From Stercorarius parasiticus (taxonomy: Eukaryota > Chordata > Aves > Charadriiformes > Stercorariidae), in contig VWZL01001370.1 of the NCBI GenBank assembly GCA_013396915.1, positions 20,707-84,706 of the forward strand: 64,000 bases of DNA, written 5' to 3'. Below, piece after piece: positions 45,032 to 59,200 of the stretch (the first letter of the stretch is position 1; each line of letters begins with the position of its first letter). The position numbers and the translations under genes were made by a program. The notes under the pieces are model-generated. The model was not told where the DNA came from. It saw only the letters and a list, made by a program, of their open reading frames with translations, and searched no databases.

Positions 45032-48000
45032 CTAGCTACGACACACAATGGCAAGAACACATGAGAAACCTTTGCCTAAATGTCAAGCTGAAAAGAATGC
45101 CATCACATCAAAGCAAATAACATCAGACAAAGGAGAAGAAATACAAAAGGGAAAACTTAACAGTTACAAAAAACAACACTTAAAGTGCTCATAGCTGCAA
45201 AGAACCAGGCTACTTATGCAATGTATTTTCATCAACAAAAAGCATCAAGCAAATTTAAATACAGTGATGATGCAACTCAGGAAAGCCAGACATATAGAAA
45301 CAGAAAATAGAACACAGTATCAGTACCGGGGTTTTTTTGTTTTTGTTTTTTTTTAAAGTCAGCTTGCTTAGCTGTCTAAATACTAAAACACAAATCATGG
45401 TAAAAAAATATGATTCTTAAGAATATGCATATCTGATTTCTTGTTCTTGTGTACGTCATTCCATATTATTTACAAGTTCCCAATACAGGCCTTAGCAAGC
45501 TGAAAGCGTGTGACTATTTCCCTCTGACACAGCTCAGGTCAAGGCAGCTGCCGTGTTTGCCTTCACTCATCACAGCGCCTGCAATCTTTGACTCCTCCCT
45601 GTACTTCTCTCCCATACACCTAAATCATGGAACACTTTTTTTCCTGCATTTCATTTGGAAAGCAAGAGAATAGGGTGATTCATGAGATTGTTCTTTCCCA
45701 CATCAGAGTTTTATAGCATGCTCTCTAGATCATCTCACTTTGTCCTTTAGGCAAAATTACTTCATATACTCATTTTCTAGACTTCACATAAGCCAACCTA
45801 AGCCCTACATTACAGCTACTGTCTCTCTTGCTCACCCCTACTAAAAGAAGTCTGCAAGTGAGATTACTTTCTAGTCACATGTTACGCACTGATCCAACCC
45901 ACCAAAACCCTGCTCAGAACTTGAGAGCAGACCTGCTCGCACACAGCTGAGAGCAAGCATGGGCACTGACCTCCACGCGCATTTCCTCTTTGTATATCAT
46001 CCCGAATTGCTGGGTCTCCAAAGGCAGACTCCATCATCAGTGTCTTATATAGCATTCACCACAATGACTGAGGTACAGCCTGCACTAATGCAGCATGCTT
46101 ATAGTATGATATACAAACATGATAATGTTAAAACAGACTATTTTAGAGAAATGTAGAGCTGTTGCAACACTTCATTAACAACTAATTTTAGGTGAAGAGT
46201 TCTAAATGATGCTGTGAATTGGAAGCATGACAGTATATCATACTGCCTTTGTATAACAGAATTGTTTTCACTGCAATGTTATCTGTAAACCAAATCCCTA
46301 CAACTTTCAAAAAAGATCTATCCTCATAGGATTTCAAATTGTGACACATTTGCATTTTAAGAAATATTTTTGAACTATAAGAAAGCCCAAAATCCCAAGA
46401 AAAGGTGACAAATTTTAAACATGAAACCAGTAATTACATTTACACTGAAACACTAACGTACCTAAAGGGTGATCACCTACAAAGCATTCTTCCAGCCTTC
46501 ACTGCCATGCTATGGCACTACGCTATTTTCCCAGGTAGCCTGAGGTTTGAAAATTCCTCCAAAAACTATGTTCATTAGAAATACATTACATGCGAAAATC
46601 TATCAAGAATTTGCTAAATACATAAGTACCTAAGTATGTTCTAAAAAAAAACCTTTTAAACCAAGTTAGAGACCATGCAGAGACAAACTAGCAAAACAAT
46701 GTCTGAAGATGGGGAAATAAGGACTAAGCAAAGTTTACCTTTGCAAACTTTAAAAAGTCTTGCAGGAAAAAAAAAAACAAACCCTCAAGAATACACAAGT
46801 CCAAAACACAGAAATAAAATATATACAACCAGAGAACGATCTAAGGTCTATGTCTTGTTCTACACCCTGAGGGGAGGCAACAGCAATCCCAGCATTAACA
46901 ACTCGCATAATTGCACTACAACAGCAACGGACACGAACACCACCAGATGTTACATTTGTATTTTAACATGGTAATCTTGGAAGCAGACTGTAGGACACTA
47001 TCAAACCCTGAAGCTAGAAGACCAAGGACACGACTTCCCAACTGCATAAGCCAATCCAAGTTAGCACTACTGTAACGCCTACCCTGTTCCATTGCTGTCT
47101 GCGCTCCTTCCATCTACTTTGAGATGGCATGCGCAGATGTATGAACCCACCTAGTAAGGTGATTCACTGAGTTAAACATAAAGAAAACTAAAACCTACCA
47201 GAAAAAAAGTCATAAACACATGTTCTTCCCCATTAGAGGCAGGTTGGCATAATATAAGGGACAGAACAACCACAGGAGAACCAGGAGGAACAACAGGGCT
47301 GCAGGGGCACTGAGGTCTGCTCAATAACAGTTTCAGCTCTCACCCTTTTATGATCTATATCCTTAGAACACAAAAAACAAAGGAGAAGGGATATGCAAGC
47401 ATGAAATTTGAAGGAATTTCTACAAATTAGCATTTGACAAACTGTCTTGTACAGCAATGAACTTAAAGATGACTGGATGCCACAGAGAGCAGAGTTGAAC
47501 CGGATCACAACAGTGATGGCTCAGATCAGTTTAAATAGTTTTCCAAATAATAAAACTGCTCTCGGGATTTATTTCTTAATTTTGCTTTTCACACTTCATT
47601 GTAAGTCTGGCTTCTTGCTACTCTAGGAGCTACTACAGAACTTTCACTTCTCCCCAAACTTTCATTACCAATGGGATTTTGACGCCCCTATCATGCATAT
47701 CCTTCTCCAGCCCCAGTCACTCTGCCCGGATGGAAACCTCATGCTCTGGTTTTCTCACAGAAACAAAAGTGCGGCAAGCGCCATCCGATATGTGAAGCAC
47801 TTCAACAGCTCCCGAGGTTAGCCAACAAACTTCAGCGTTCAGAAAGGCTTCATCAATACTCAGAAATTTCTAAAATTACAGAAGGATTTTACCACACCTG
47901 ACAGTATTTCAGTGTATGAGTGGATTTTACCACGGTGGTAAGTCAGAACTATTCTGTTCTCTTTGTCAGTGATGTGTGACATATCGCACAAGGAGCTCAG

Positions 48001-50259
48001 ATCTACCTCCAGAGCAACTAAACTTTGAAGTACTTAAGAAGCATAACGTTACCTGAAAAGAGGAGCCAGAAATTACAAAAGCAAGATGTATGCTCATAGG
48101 AAAGCAAAATACCTCACGTGTTATTTAAAATATGCTACAGGTTTTAATGGTATGTATCTAGGAGCTATTGCTAAACATTTCTAGTTATAAACGATTTTAC
48201 ATAAAATGGCACAAGGGTCCACCTGAATACTACAGCTGTTGAAATTTGGTGTGATCCTAACTCCCAGCAGGAATCAACTAAAATAAACTGCATGAAAACA
48301 TGAAATTATGGTTCTGCAGGCTGCGCTGACCACGAAAAGAATTCTAGTTATACCACCTAGACTGACTGAAAAAAGGTTTCCATTTCTCTGCCAGCAAAAT
48401 GTAATTTACTAAGCGACTAACACATGACAGCTCTTTTGAAAAGGACATAGGGCTCAAATAAAACCATCTGCTACAGCTCTAAAATGAAGAGATTGCCTTC
48501 CCATCCAACATAGAGGCAACTAACCCACACACAATCTCAAAACCATGCTCCCAGTCCATTTTAGCTTAAATAATGCTTTCTGCCATGCATGCAATGAGGA
48601 AAATCACCTGCAGCAAAAGAACAAGATTGACAGCTAGCATTGGTACCATTATAAAAACTGCTTCAGCTAAAGCCACCAGAGCTCATCTGTCAGTATCTTT
48701 TCTTCCCATCTTTCTTTCAGCAGTTAGCAGATGCAGTTCAAATTTGGCCAAAACTTTTCCACTCACATCCTTGCATGGATATATTCAGCTTAAAAAGACT
48801 AAAATTACCCTAAGAACTTCTCAGATGACACAGATTCCTCTCAAGTTGAGTGAAAAACATGAAATAAAAATAAAATTCATTCTTCCCTAAAAGTAGTATT
48901 AATATTATCATCTCATTATCCATGTCAGCTAACTGTGACGCTCTCCTGCCAAAAGGCTAGACACATACTTGCAGTAATATCTTGATTTTTTTTTTCTTGA
49001 AAGTTCATCTATAACTTAAACTATTTATCCAAGACAGCCACGAAATATCAGTACTAAATTCCACAATGAAGTTTCATGAGATGTTGTTTCTCTTCAGTTC
49101 AGTTGCTAACACTCTACAGAACCTTCTGGTTCACCTTCAGAGATACTAGTGAAATATGAGTCTCAAACTTAGATCTCATCTGTTCCTAAAGAATTTCCGA
49201 TTTTACCTCCAAAACGAATACTAACTTCAAAAGAATTTTCTCCAAAAATACTAAAGACTCTTGGAAGGACTCACTCTGATGGATATCCTAGTCTGCTTAA
49301 GACTCTTTTCAAGAGCCCCGAAGTCAGAGTTCAAGTAGTCTGGCTTGAAGGAGATGCAAAGATTAGGTATCACGTTATGAAGGAGTATCAGATATTTCTA
49401 GGGCATTCCTACTAGAGATGGCAACAGATTTACAACAATTTACAAAACCAATGATTCAGAAGTGCATGTGTGAATGCCTCTTAAATAACAAAGTACATAG
49501 GAACGCAGCACAGGAAATCATAAACTAGAAATGGAAAGATGAATATTAAGGAATGGTGACCCACAGCAACTACTAAGAATGATGGCCCAACACTTAGGTC
49601 ATGGTTACCACAGCAGTGGCTGCCCCACACACGTCTAGTCAAAAGTCCCCTCTTTAGTTACGCCTTTTACAAGTATGAAAAGGGATACCTCTGCTCTTGC
49701 TTGCTTCGGACAATGATTCCTTGAGTGCTACAAAAGTAGACTTTCAGATACAAGAGGAGAAACATTCTCTGAAGAGTCTGGTCAAGGCTTTTTTTGCCTT
49801 TTTGTTTGCTTTTTAAGTGAGTATATAGTGATACTGTACTGATTCCTGAATGTATATCTGATTGGTCTTTCCTGCTCTGATTATGTAGGTAGATGGACAA
49901 ACCGGTGCATGTTTATTTGCAGAATTTGTCTCTAGGACATTGCGATGAAAAAAAATGAATAATGGGGATTTAGAGGCCACTCAAAAAAAAAAAAAAAATT
50001 TCAATCTTCATTCTCAAGAAGGCTTTTCTCTTGTAACTGGAGCCAAAATCTCTCAAGAAAAGGATTAACAAGGGATTTGGGGTCCCTAGAAGTTTTACTC
50101 CACAGGATAGACCTACTGGCTCAAAAGAGATTTCCCAGTTGCCAGTGACTGACAGACTTGCTTCTGACCCAGTCTGCAAACTGGCTGAATGACTGCATTA
50201 ACGGTTCAGAGTGGTGCAGAACAACAAAGATCATACTGTTTGCCATGTACTGTTCATAC

Positions 50260-50280
50260 AAAAAAAAAAAAAAAAAAAAA
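50260..50280. repeat. A21 homopolymer
   Basis: Twenty-one A on the plus strand in intron 1. No retrocopy is recognisable upstream of it. A second A16 run lies at 49983-49998. Confidence 0.85.
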
Positions 50281-53094
50281 GGATTTTAAATAGAAATTTA
50301 AAAAATACAACATCCCAATATGTAATCGTACAGAAAAAACACGAAGTTATTGCAGTCCTATAATTTCAAATTCAACAGCTTAATCTCTTTAATACCTGAA
50401 ATCAAAACATAATACTAGCTTTTTCAAACATTTAAAATACAGTAAAGTGTTTTGCTACCAAAAGGATATTTCTAAGAGGGGACAACATGAGATGATCATT
50501 TTAAGTTACCTTCTGATACATCTCTAAAAATGCTGTACATTCAGCTCTGTAAAACATCTGTCTTCATTATGTGCGCCACATAGGTTTTGATTCAGTTGTA
50601 TCAAATTCAGAAATTATTCCCAAGTTTCTATTTCAAAAACCAAAACAGAGAATGACTAAAAATAAAGGGGGATGACATTCTGAAGTAACTGCTCTAAAAC
50701 GGACTGACATTATCAACTCCAATTTCTTCTCATTATCCATAACATTGAACAGACCAAAAAACAATGGCACAGAACAGCACCATAATCCAACCAAGACTCC
50801 AGCAATCAAACTGAGTAAGCAGAAAGCAGTCCACTTCACGAGACCTGAGATCTTTTCAGAGATTCAGGTCCATGAAAGATTCTTCAGGGGAGGAAGAAGG
50901 AAGAAGGAAGGAAAGGAAAATGGGGAGGGGGCAAGGGGAACCAGTCTTCCACATAGGCCATTTTACAGGTTGGTAGTCAGGGCAAATTCAGTTTTCTACT
51001 TGATGAGGCTTACAAGAATTCAAACCGAACTGCATGAAACCGCGCAAGTCTATCAATACAAGAGGTAGATTATACTGAGAAAACAAAACAAAACCAGTTT
51101 GCTCTTTCAAAAGAAAATTGTAGACAAAGACCTACAGTAAGGGTTTGGGAATCAACCACATTTAGTTATCTTTTATAGCTGTGAGTAAGCCACCTAGAGA
51201 GGGAAGAGGTCTTCTGATTAGTCACTGAATCCAACAGGTAGATCAAGCCATTTCCTTCCATCAACGAGGTTTTACACATGACTCTTCAAAGATGTACAGC
51301 TCTACTCACCTAACTGCACAGGAAGGCATGGTGCTCAGAGCTAGGCTATAGATACTCGGAGGAAGAGGGACAGATGGATGTACCTGCAGGCATATGAATT
51401 TCACTGGACTTACAGTTGAATCTCAAAATCTTGGCTGCCTATGCATATTTGTTGAAACATGGTCTCTGCCCCATGTTCCTATTCCACCCAAGTACAGGTC
51501 AAGTAAAACGTGACTACGCTTATCTTTCAGAAGTCAGATTTTGTTCACAGCAAAACTCCCCTGTTTAAAATCAACATTATCCTTACAGATCACACATAGA
51601 AAGAACACTCTAATCTTAGTAAGAAAGGTAAACAAACTATAAGGAAGAAAGTGTCAAGTCTCTAAAACTAAGTTATTCTTCTAACAAAGATTACTGCTGG
51701 CATTTTTAGGACCTGTATACAAAGGACTAAGCATTTAATATCACAAAAGCCTGCTTTGTTCAACAGATGTAACCTACACATTTGCACTCTAACAGGACAC
51801 CAGGTAGGTAAAACACTAATTCCAAACCTTTCAGATTTTTATGTATTTCATGTTTTTAGAATATATTTGTCTTTGTCAAGTTATCGCTTCAAACTTAAAC
51901 ACTATGCAAATACCTAAACTTAGTACCATTTAATAAAGTATCTCAAAAATGTTCCTACTTTAGAAAGTTAAAACCAAACTGACTGGAGATCAGCAGCTAA
52001 GTACATAGGAAAAAGAGCACACTGAAACACACAACCAGTCATTAACTGTTGTGCACTTCTGCAGGTACAGAGAATTTTCTTAATTTTAGTTCATTAATTT
52101 AGATCTGTTGAATGATAAATTTATCCAATATTGAGAAATGAATTGGGAACAGACAAGAGTTCTAGAGCTGGTTAGTTTGGTTTTTTCCAGCGCATTAATA
52201 ATTAAAATCTTGAAGGAAATTATAAACACATGCAATTAATTCAGTAACTAAAGATAACACCACCTTTGTTGAATAAACCTGACGACAGAAGGGATTGTTT
52301 TTTGTTATAATAATAATACTTACAATTTAACAAAATGTTGTAGAAAAGTGAGGGTTTTGTACACCTTTAATGTAATTCCACTTTCCATCAAAATGCAGGT
52401 GGACATAATTGTGAATAAAAAAACCTTAACAAATCAGAAGGCATGATGCACCATTTTCACAATCAGAATACAAAAAGAACTGTAATCAATGCATGGCAGG
52501 CTATAACAATGCCATCGTAATGATCACCAACAAGCAGAGATAGAAAGCATTCTCCTAGCTAAAGCTAATTATACTAAACAAGAATACTATTTTTTTCTGA
52601 AAAAAATACTGAACAATAGAAACGTAAAACCAGATTAAAACTGATTGCTTAAATCAGGCTGCCCAACTTTGCTGATTAAATACATTATATTTTCATTACC
52701 AGTTAAGTCATAGAAACTAAGGACTAGAAACAACTTCCTAAATCAGGGCCCCAGTTCTCACCTATCACTCAAAAAGCACATATAATCACTTAAAAACAGA
52801 TCACAAACTCAATCTTATAGCATCTGGTATTTTGGCCCCATAATTCCTACTGCAAAAATGTTCCAGGAAGATTTTTTTTGTGTGATGGTTTCAGGCCTTC
52901 TTATAGTTTTCCACATAAGCATTTACACTGTCAAATCAATCCATGTCAAACCAATTAATATCCTAGCACGAACTTCCAGTTCTTCCTTCCCACCTCTCCA
53001 TCCCCTTCCCAACTCACTTGGATTCAGAGAAGTAACAGTATTTTTATTCAGGGTAGATTTTTTTTCTCATGGCATGGTTAAGCTCCTAACCTAG

Positions 53095-53205
53095 TAGTCC
53101 TTCTCTGAGTCTACTCCAGTGTGATGTTACCATTCTTAAATTGCAGAGCACCAAAACCATGTGCAGTATCCCAATGTCTCAGCAGGCCCCTACGCAGCAG
53201 GTTGC
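53095..53205 (-). mobile_element. Probable ancient CR1 fragment, antisense
   Basis: The plus strand reads ccttctctgagtctactcca, then attcttaaattgcagagcac and cagtatcccaatgtctcagc. In order and spacing this resembles the antisense of old reptile and bird CR1 copies, which read cttctctgaaccctctcca, ttcttgaattgtgggcacca and cagtattccag. Divergence is high. The neighbouring 52860-54600 could be more of the same decayed repeat, but I cannot show it. Confidence 0.45.
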
Positions 53206-56200
53206 TCATTTCTGCAAGACCTGACTTATGTCCAGTACTCTTTCAGTCACTCCATGTTGGCAGTTTAGAGATCCCACCATCACCCAACTCCACCTTCCGG
53301 CATTTTCAGCATGTTCCCACTTAGAGGAAAGATATGCTGCTCATGTACAACTTCACATATATAAACCTCCCTTTTTTACTTTTAAATGTCACTTTCAAAA
53401 ATTATTATTTCAATTCCCAAGGTCCTTCAACTCTTATTGCATAGTCTTCCTGCGTACTAATTACATCTCTCAAAATTCATCAATGGTTTCATCACCCTAA
53501 TTTTAAAATTTGCCTAAGCAGATAAGATCTATTTCCCATCTAGAAAATCAGTTCTCTTATCAAAACCACCAGGTTAGCATGACACAATTTGGAAAGCTCA
53601 TTCTGCACTTTAATATTTCTTGCTGCTTTCCACCACCCCTTAGAATTTCTTCTGAAGTTTCACCTATAGCTGAAGTTAGACCGTCAGATGTCTACATTTT
53701 AGAACTGGGCTTGAATTTTTTCACATTTTAAAAACATCAGCATCGTCCCTGCTATACTCAGGTATCTATTCTCAAATGGTGTCACCTCCAATTCAGAATA
53801 TTGCCTTAGTTGAAGGCAGTGTGAACTTCTGAGTGAGCTTTTCTAGAATCCTGCAATAGAGATCACTGAACTGAATTTATTAAAATATGGATTCTGTATT
53901 TATAACAGTCTTGGTAATTCCTAATTCCAAATTACCCTCTCCCTTAAAATTTCATTTTTTTTGTTTCTTCCTGTGTTAAAAATCACTGTCCTTTTTGAAA
54001 GTTGATTACTTAAACTTCATCCTGGTAGGCACAATGCATTGAATAAATATCTGTGCCATTTCCTCTGAGATTTTTGCTACTATTCCTTGGAGTTGATTTT
54101 GAAACCTTTCATTCCGGCACATCAATCTCAAATCATCCTTCACCTCTTTTTTCTTGGTTCCAAATGGCTGCAACTACATTTTCCTTATTTTTCTATTTGC
54201 ACGTTTCTATTGTCTGTCTTAAAGCATGCAAAGTCCAAGTCTGTTCGGGCTTTAACAATTCTCTGCTAAGATTCACTTTCTGATTGATCATGTGACATTC
54301 TTTCCTCAGTTCTTCCTGCTGTTTCTTGCAGGCTCTCTGCGTATTCCTAGCGGCCTTTTGAGATAAGCATCCTTACAATCAGATCATATCCTTGAGTTTT
54401 TCTGATGCTTGAAAGACTCCAATAGTGTTAACATTTTTCATTAAAACAGATTCTCTCCATATTCAAGTTAGAGAAACCCCATTTAGCCAAATTTTCAAAT
54501 TATTTCCTTCTGAAATATGAATCTTTACTCCAGATTTATGAATTTTAGAACATACCTTTATGTAGGATTTTTTGTTTTGCTGCATATGCATGTAAATTTG
54601 CATGATTAAAAAAGGCCTAACTGTAGAAACATCTAACATTTATTGTATATACAGTGCCAGCACACCCATTTCTTCTGCTTCTCCCAGATTTTGAGTTGTC
54701 AGACTTGGTAATTCCTATCTTCAATGCAGCCAAACTAAGCTTCTTCTATTATTCTTTCAATTAAAAGATCTCCCTGGATCCTCCAACTTTGTATTAAAGG
54801 TTATACACACACCACTAAAAATCATGAGACTCCAATAATCTTAATAGGCTAGTTCCTTCTTTGGAAGAAAGGTAGACGTATACAACAGTTTCACAAAACT
54901 TGTATTTTAAACAATATACGGACTGCACACTTCAATACATAACTTGGTTTGAAAGCATGAGTATCTCTGTTTCTACTCTAATGCCCAAAGGTTATTTGGA
55001 TCTTCAGCGTGGACAACTTCCTAAGTTGAATTTGTCTCTCTGGTCATTTCCTTGCATGGACATTTCTGAAATTCACATTACTTTTGAACATGCATGAGTT
55101 AATTACATTTTTTGCACATGAGAAATTTTTCTTGTTCCCATTGAAAAGAACATCAAGTGTTTCAAAGGTATTTTATGGTTTCTTTGTAGGGAAAGAAAAC
55201 ACTGCAAAGATGATTATTCAGGGCAGGGTATCAGGTACAACAAAGGAGCCACCGAAGGTGAAATACCAGAGAAATCAGAGTGTGAGAGAAAGGATGTGTA
55301 AGGGTATTCTACTATCAGTTGCCACAATTAAGCAAACACAGCTAGCAGTTAAGAATGAAAATTTGAAGACCTTAACTGAAATTTACTTATGTGAAGACAG
55401 ATTCTCCTTTAACCTGGCAGCTTCCCAACTACCGTGTAAACCTAAGTCTTATTGTGCATTCTTCAGCAGTTAGCTGATATTTTTAGAGTCACACTGTTCA
55501 AAGTCTGTTCCGGGACACTTGGCATAAACCTGGGTTTAATTTTTAGTCAACTCTCCGTTCCTTTGAATAACAGAAAGTTAAGATATCATGTATAACAGAA
55601 AGATTTTTAATTATATATGACATACTGGATACGGAGGTATAACACCTAACTGCACAGAGTCAACACTGCAAAGGCACTTGGGTTTTGCAATGTACTTTCC
55701 AACGCTCCAGATCCCAGTCAGACTGATTAGTCAACATGCAGGGATGAATTGAAGCTGACCCCACGTGCAAGAACCGCACTCAACAAACCCTTCCAGAGCA
55801 CAGACCACACCACACCAATACCTGCTATAATCATCAGCATCTTCTAGTCCTCCTGGGCTAATGAGCTCTGCTGTGATAAGCAGAGGGAGCCGTAGTGAGA
55901 CCACGTTAAATACCTACAGAGACCCACAGGTCTTGTAGAGCCGCTCACTGGCTCCTCCACGCTGTGTGTCAGTGGCCTGAGTTCTGGGAACATGGTGCAA
56001 GATTTTCCAAGGTTTATCCAGCAACATTTCTGATCCAGCATGGGTACAGCACTTCATCTAATGAACGCAACTGTACTGTTATCCTTGGAAGCCGTACGTT
56101 CACAAGCCTAGGCATTTATATCTGCACTTAGGTAACCTGCTCCCAAATAGCCAATGGCTGACTACATGTCATTCTTTGAAGAAGTGGGCTTTGTATTTAC

Positions 56201-59200
56201 GTGCTAATTTCTGCAGACTGGGATTAACAGAATTAGCTAGTAATCAAGTACTGAATAACCAGAATTTGTTTTCTGGTAAGAACACATATTATTTCCAAAT
56301 CACAGTTTGGCTTCCAAGTGCTGACAGATGTCAACAAATTATTACAGTTTTGAATTTTTTTTAGTACTGCAGCCTAAGCACCTATATTAAAATGTTTATT
56401 TTTTTCTAACCATGAAGCCTTTTAAAAAAATGTAGATATACAGGTAATCCAGCTAGACAACCTTCACAAAGTATTTCTATCAGAACTCCAGAATAGGCAC
56501 TGTACACCAAAACACCAGAGATTAAAAGGCACGTGACATAGTAATACGCATTTTGCCATACATTTAATCAGTTCACAACCGAGCGGTTACTGTTACAGAA
56601 GCATTTCCAAAAGACAGATTTACTAAAACAATATTAGAGAAATGAGTTGCAAGTTTGTAGCACGAGTGCCAGTGATCTTGCAATGACCAGTCAAGCCAGT
56701 TTGACATGAGTGTGAATTCCTGAAACCCAAAAGTGTGTCTACAACTGATCTCCTTGTTTAGTGCCTCGTGGTGAGAGCGCAGGAAAGAAGGATGGAGGTA
56801 ACCTTGTTCAAACACATGACTTGCACTGTTCAAGGAATGGGATGCTTAAATTACTATTCCAATTTAGACTGTATTTTAAGACAGAGTGAGAAGAAAATAG
56901 TCTACAGTGGATTTTAGATTATTCAAAAACCGTGACAGAACTGCTATCGTACTGTTCTTAGTCACCACTCATATGAGCAAAATATGAGACGCATTCTTCC
57001 TAAAGAGGAAACAAAATGTGTAATTTGGGTAAAACTAGTTTCAGTTTGTGCAGAACAAGGGACATATAAGAACCAGTGTTGTTAATCACTCATTTGTATT
57101 TGATTTGGAGAATAATATCCATTGCAAACAGCTAGTCCTCAATTTAACAGTAGCAGCAGTGAAAGTTAAATCCTTATAAACACCAACATCTGTGTCATCA
57201 TTTGTTGTTAGGGCATATGCAACAGTAAATAAGAAGTTCTAACCAATACAGCATATTGCATTAAGGATTCAAAACCCAAGCTCGTAACATTTTATGACCT
57301 ACTGGGAAGTATATATTGTCTCCAAAACAGCATTATCTAATATGGAAAGCTAATTAAGAGATCTACTACTAGGAAAAATTAAAACTTTCCATCAAAACCA
57401 TCTTCCATTGACCCAACACCAACTGGTTAGTTTAATCCCTATTTACAAATTGTTTGTGCAGTTATGGCTTGAGTGAAGACACCCACACCTGCTGGGTTGG
57501 TGCAGATACCAAAGGAGCAGGGAAGGTGCAGAAGAGAAATGAACAGGACTGGGGCAGAGGCAGCATTACAAGGCTAGAGACAGCAAGCTGAGGGCACTCC
57601 CCAGCATGGCCCCACTTGGCCTGGCTAGGTTTCCTTCTACAAGGTAAACTTCCAGTAGCTACAAGCCCTCTTACGTCTTACTAGCAGCAGAAGACATAGT
57701 CTGAGCAGAGTCACCACCAGGTGGTCCAAGGGGACTACATAAGGGAAGAGCTCTGGTCCTAAGTCCATATTCACCCAGCTGTGAGAGCAGGAAAGGGTTC
57801 CCAAGAGAGCATGTATTTTAGTTTCAAACATGGGTGAGTATTTCCATGGATGTGATCCTAGCTTTGGAAAAATAAGAGTTGGAGAGATTGACTCGCCATT
57901 CAAAAGGATTGATGTTACACAGTGTATCATGATACTTTGTGTGGTATCCATACTGCAGAAGTCTCAAACTGTGAACCCTTTCAGTACCCATCAGCTATTT
58001 TCAAACTTTAGGATTTAATTTCTGATTCAAAAACAGTCATAATACAAATTAGTGGTAGTGAACTTGAGAGTCAAATCAGGACGGGGAAAAATTAAAGCAT
58101 ACCTGAAGAACAGTCTAATTTGGAAGAAGAAAATCCACACTCAAAATGTAAGAATAGATTAAGAACAAACACCCACTTTCCTTTAATCTCTGATCCTCTT
58201 CATTTTGCAATGCCTTAAAAATGGTGACATGAAGAAAAGGGGGATAATCTCAGGCTGTCAAGTTACTGTGGATGTATCCCTTCTAACGATGAGACATAAA
58301 TATTATTTTACTTGCCTGAAAATGCCTTAAGCCATTGTTTAGGCACTACAGGTTTATAAGGGAGGCAGCGTTGAAAGAGAGAACTCAATGCATTTAAATA
58401 TTAACATTAAAGCAAGATGATGATCATTAACACAGTTAACTATCCGAAGTCTTCAGCAAAATTTTCCAGTTACGTATCTTTATTACAGGGTCCTTTTTTT
58501 TAATCAATAAAAGTTACTTTTAAAAAAAATGCTACTCAGTGTTTAAATCATACTACATTAACAAATTTTCTTGACGCAATAGTTTGTTCTCCATGGATTT
58601 CACATATGTTCAAGTGTTGGCAATGCTTTTCTCTACTGAAGATACTGCCAACCAATTTAAACAGGAACTTTCATTTTTCATTACGGGAAAAAAAACAACC
58701 ATCTATAACCTTCTTCAGATGAAGATAAATACTCAAGTGATGAAGTCCCATAAAAAAAAAAAGAGTATTTCAAAGTTTCACTTGAACTGAAACACAGAGG
58801 AGCATATGCTTCATTTCCAATACGTTTTGCATTGTTACGTTGCTTTCAAGTCCAGGCTGAACCAAAATTTCAGAATTACTGCACCAGTTGTCTTTTTCTT
58901 TTCGTGATGATATCTAGAGTAGTAGGATAAACCTGATTTTAAAAATAACTATCTTTCCACTGTGCATGTTACTAATATAGCAAAGCTCAACAACTCATTA
59001 TATGTCAGTCTGTACTTGGCAAACACTGACTTTTTTTTTTCTAAGATTCTAAGATACATTCCCTTGATCTACCCTCCCTCCCTGCATTTTAAGATACAGT
59101 TTAAGAACCTCCATTCACCCCACCACTATGGGAAGGAAAAGGACAAAAAAAAGGAACCATGAATTTCAGAAAACAAATTGCAATATTAGCCACTGTGTTC

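Noticed and set aside
55084..55473. 129-codon plus-strand open frame in intron 1
   Set aside because: No known motif, no strong start context and no repeat-element similarity that I can recognise. A frame of this length is expected by chance in a 19-kb intron.
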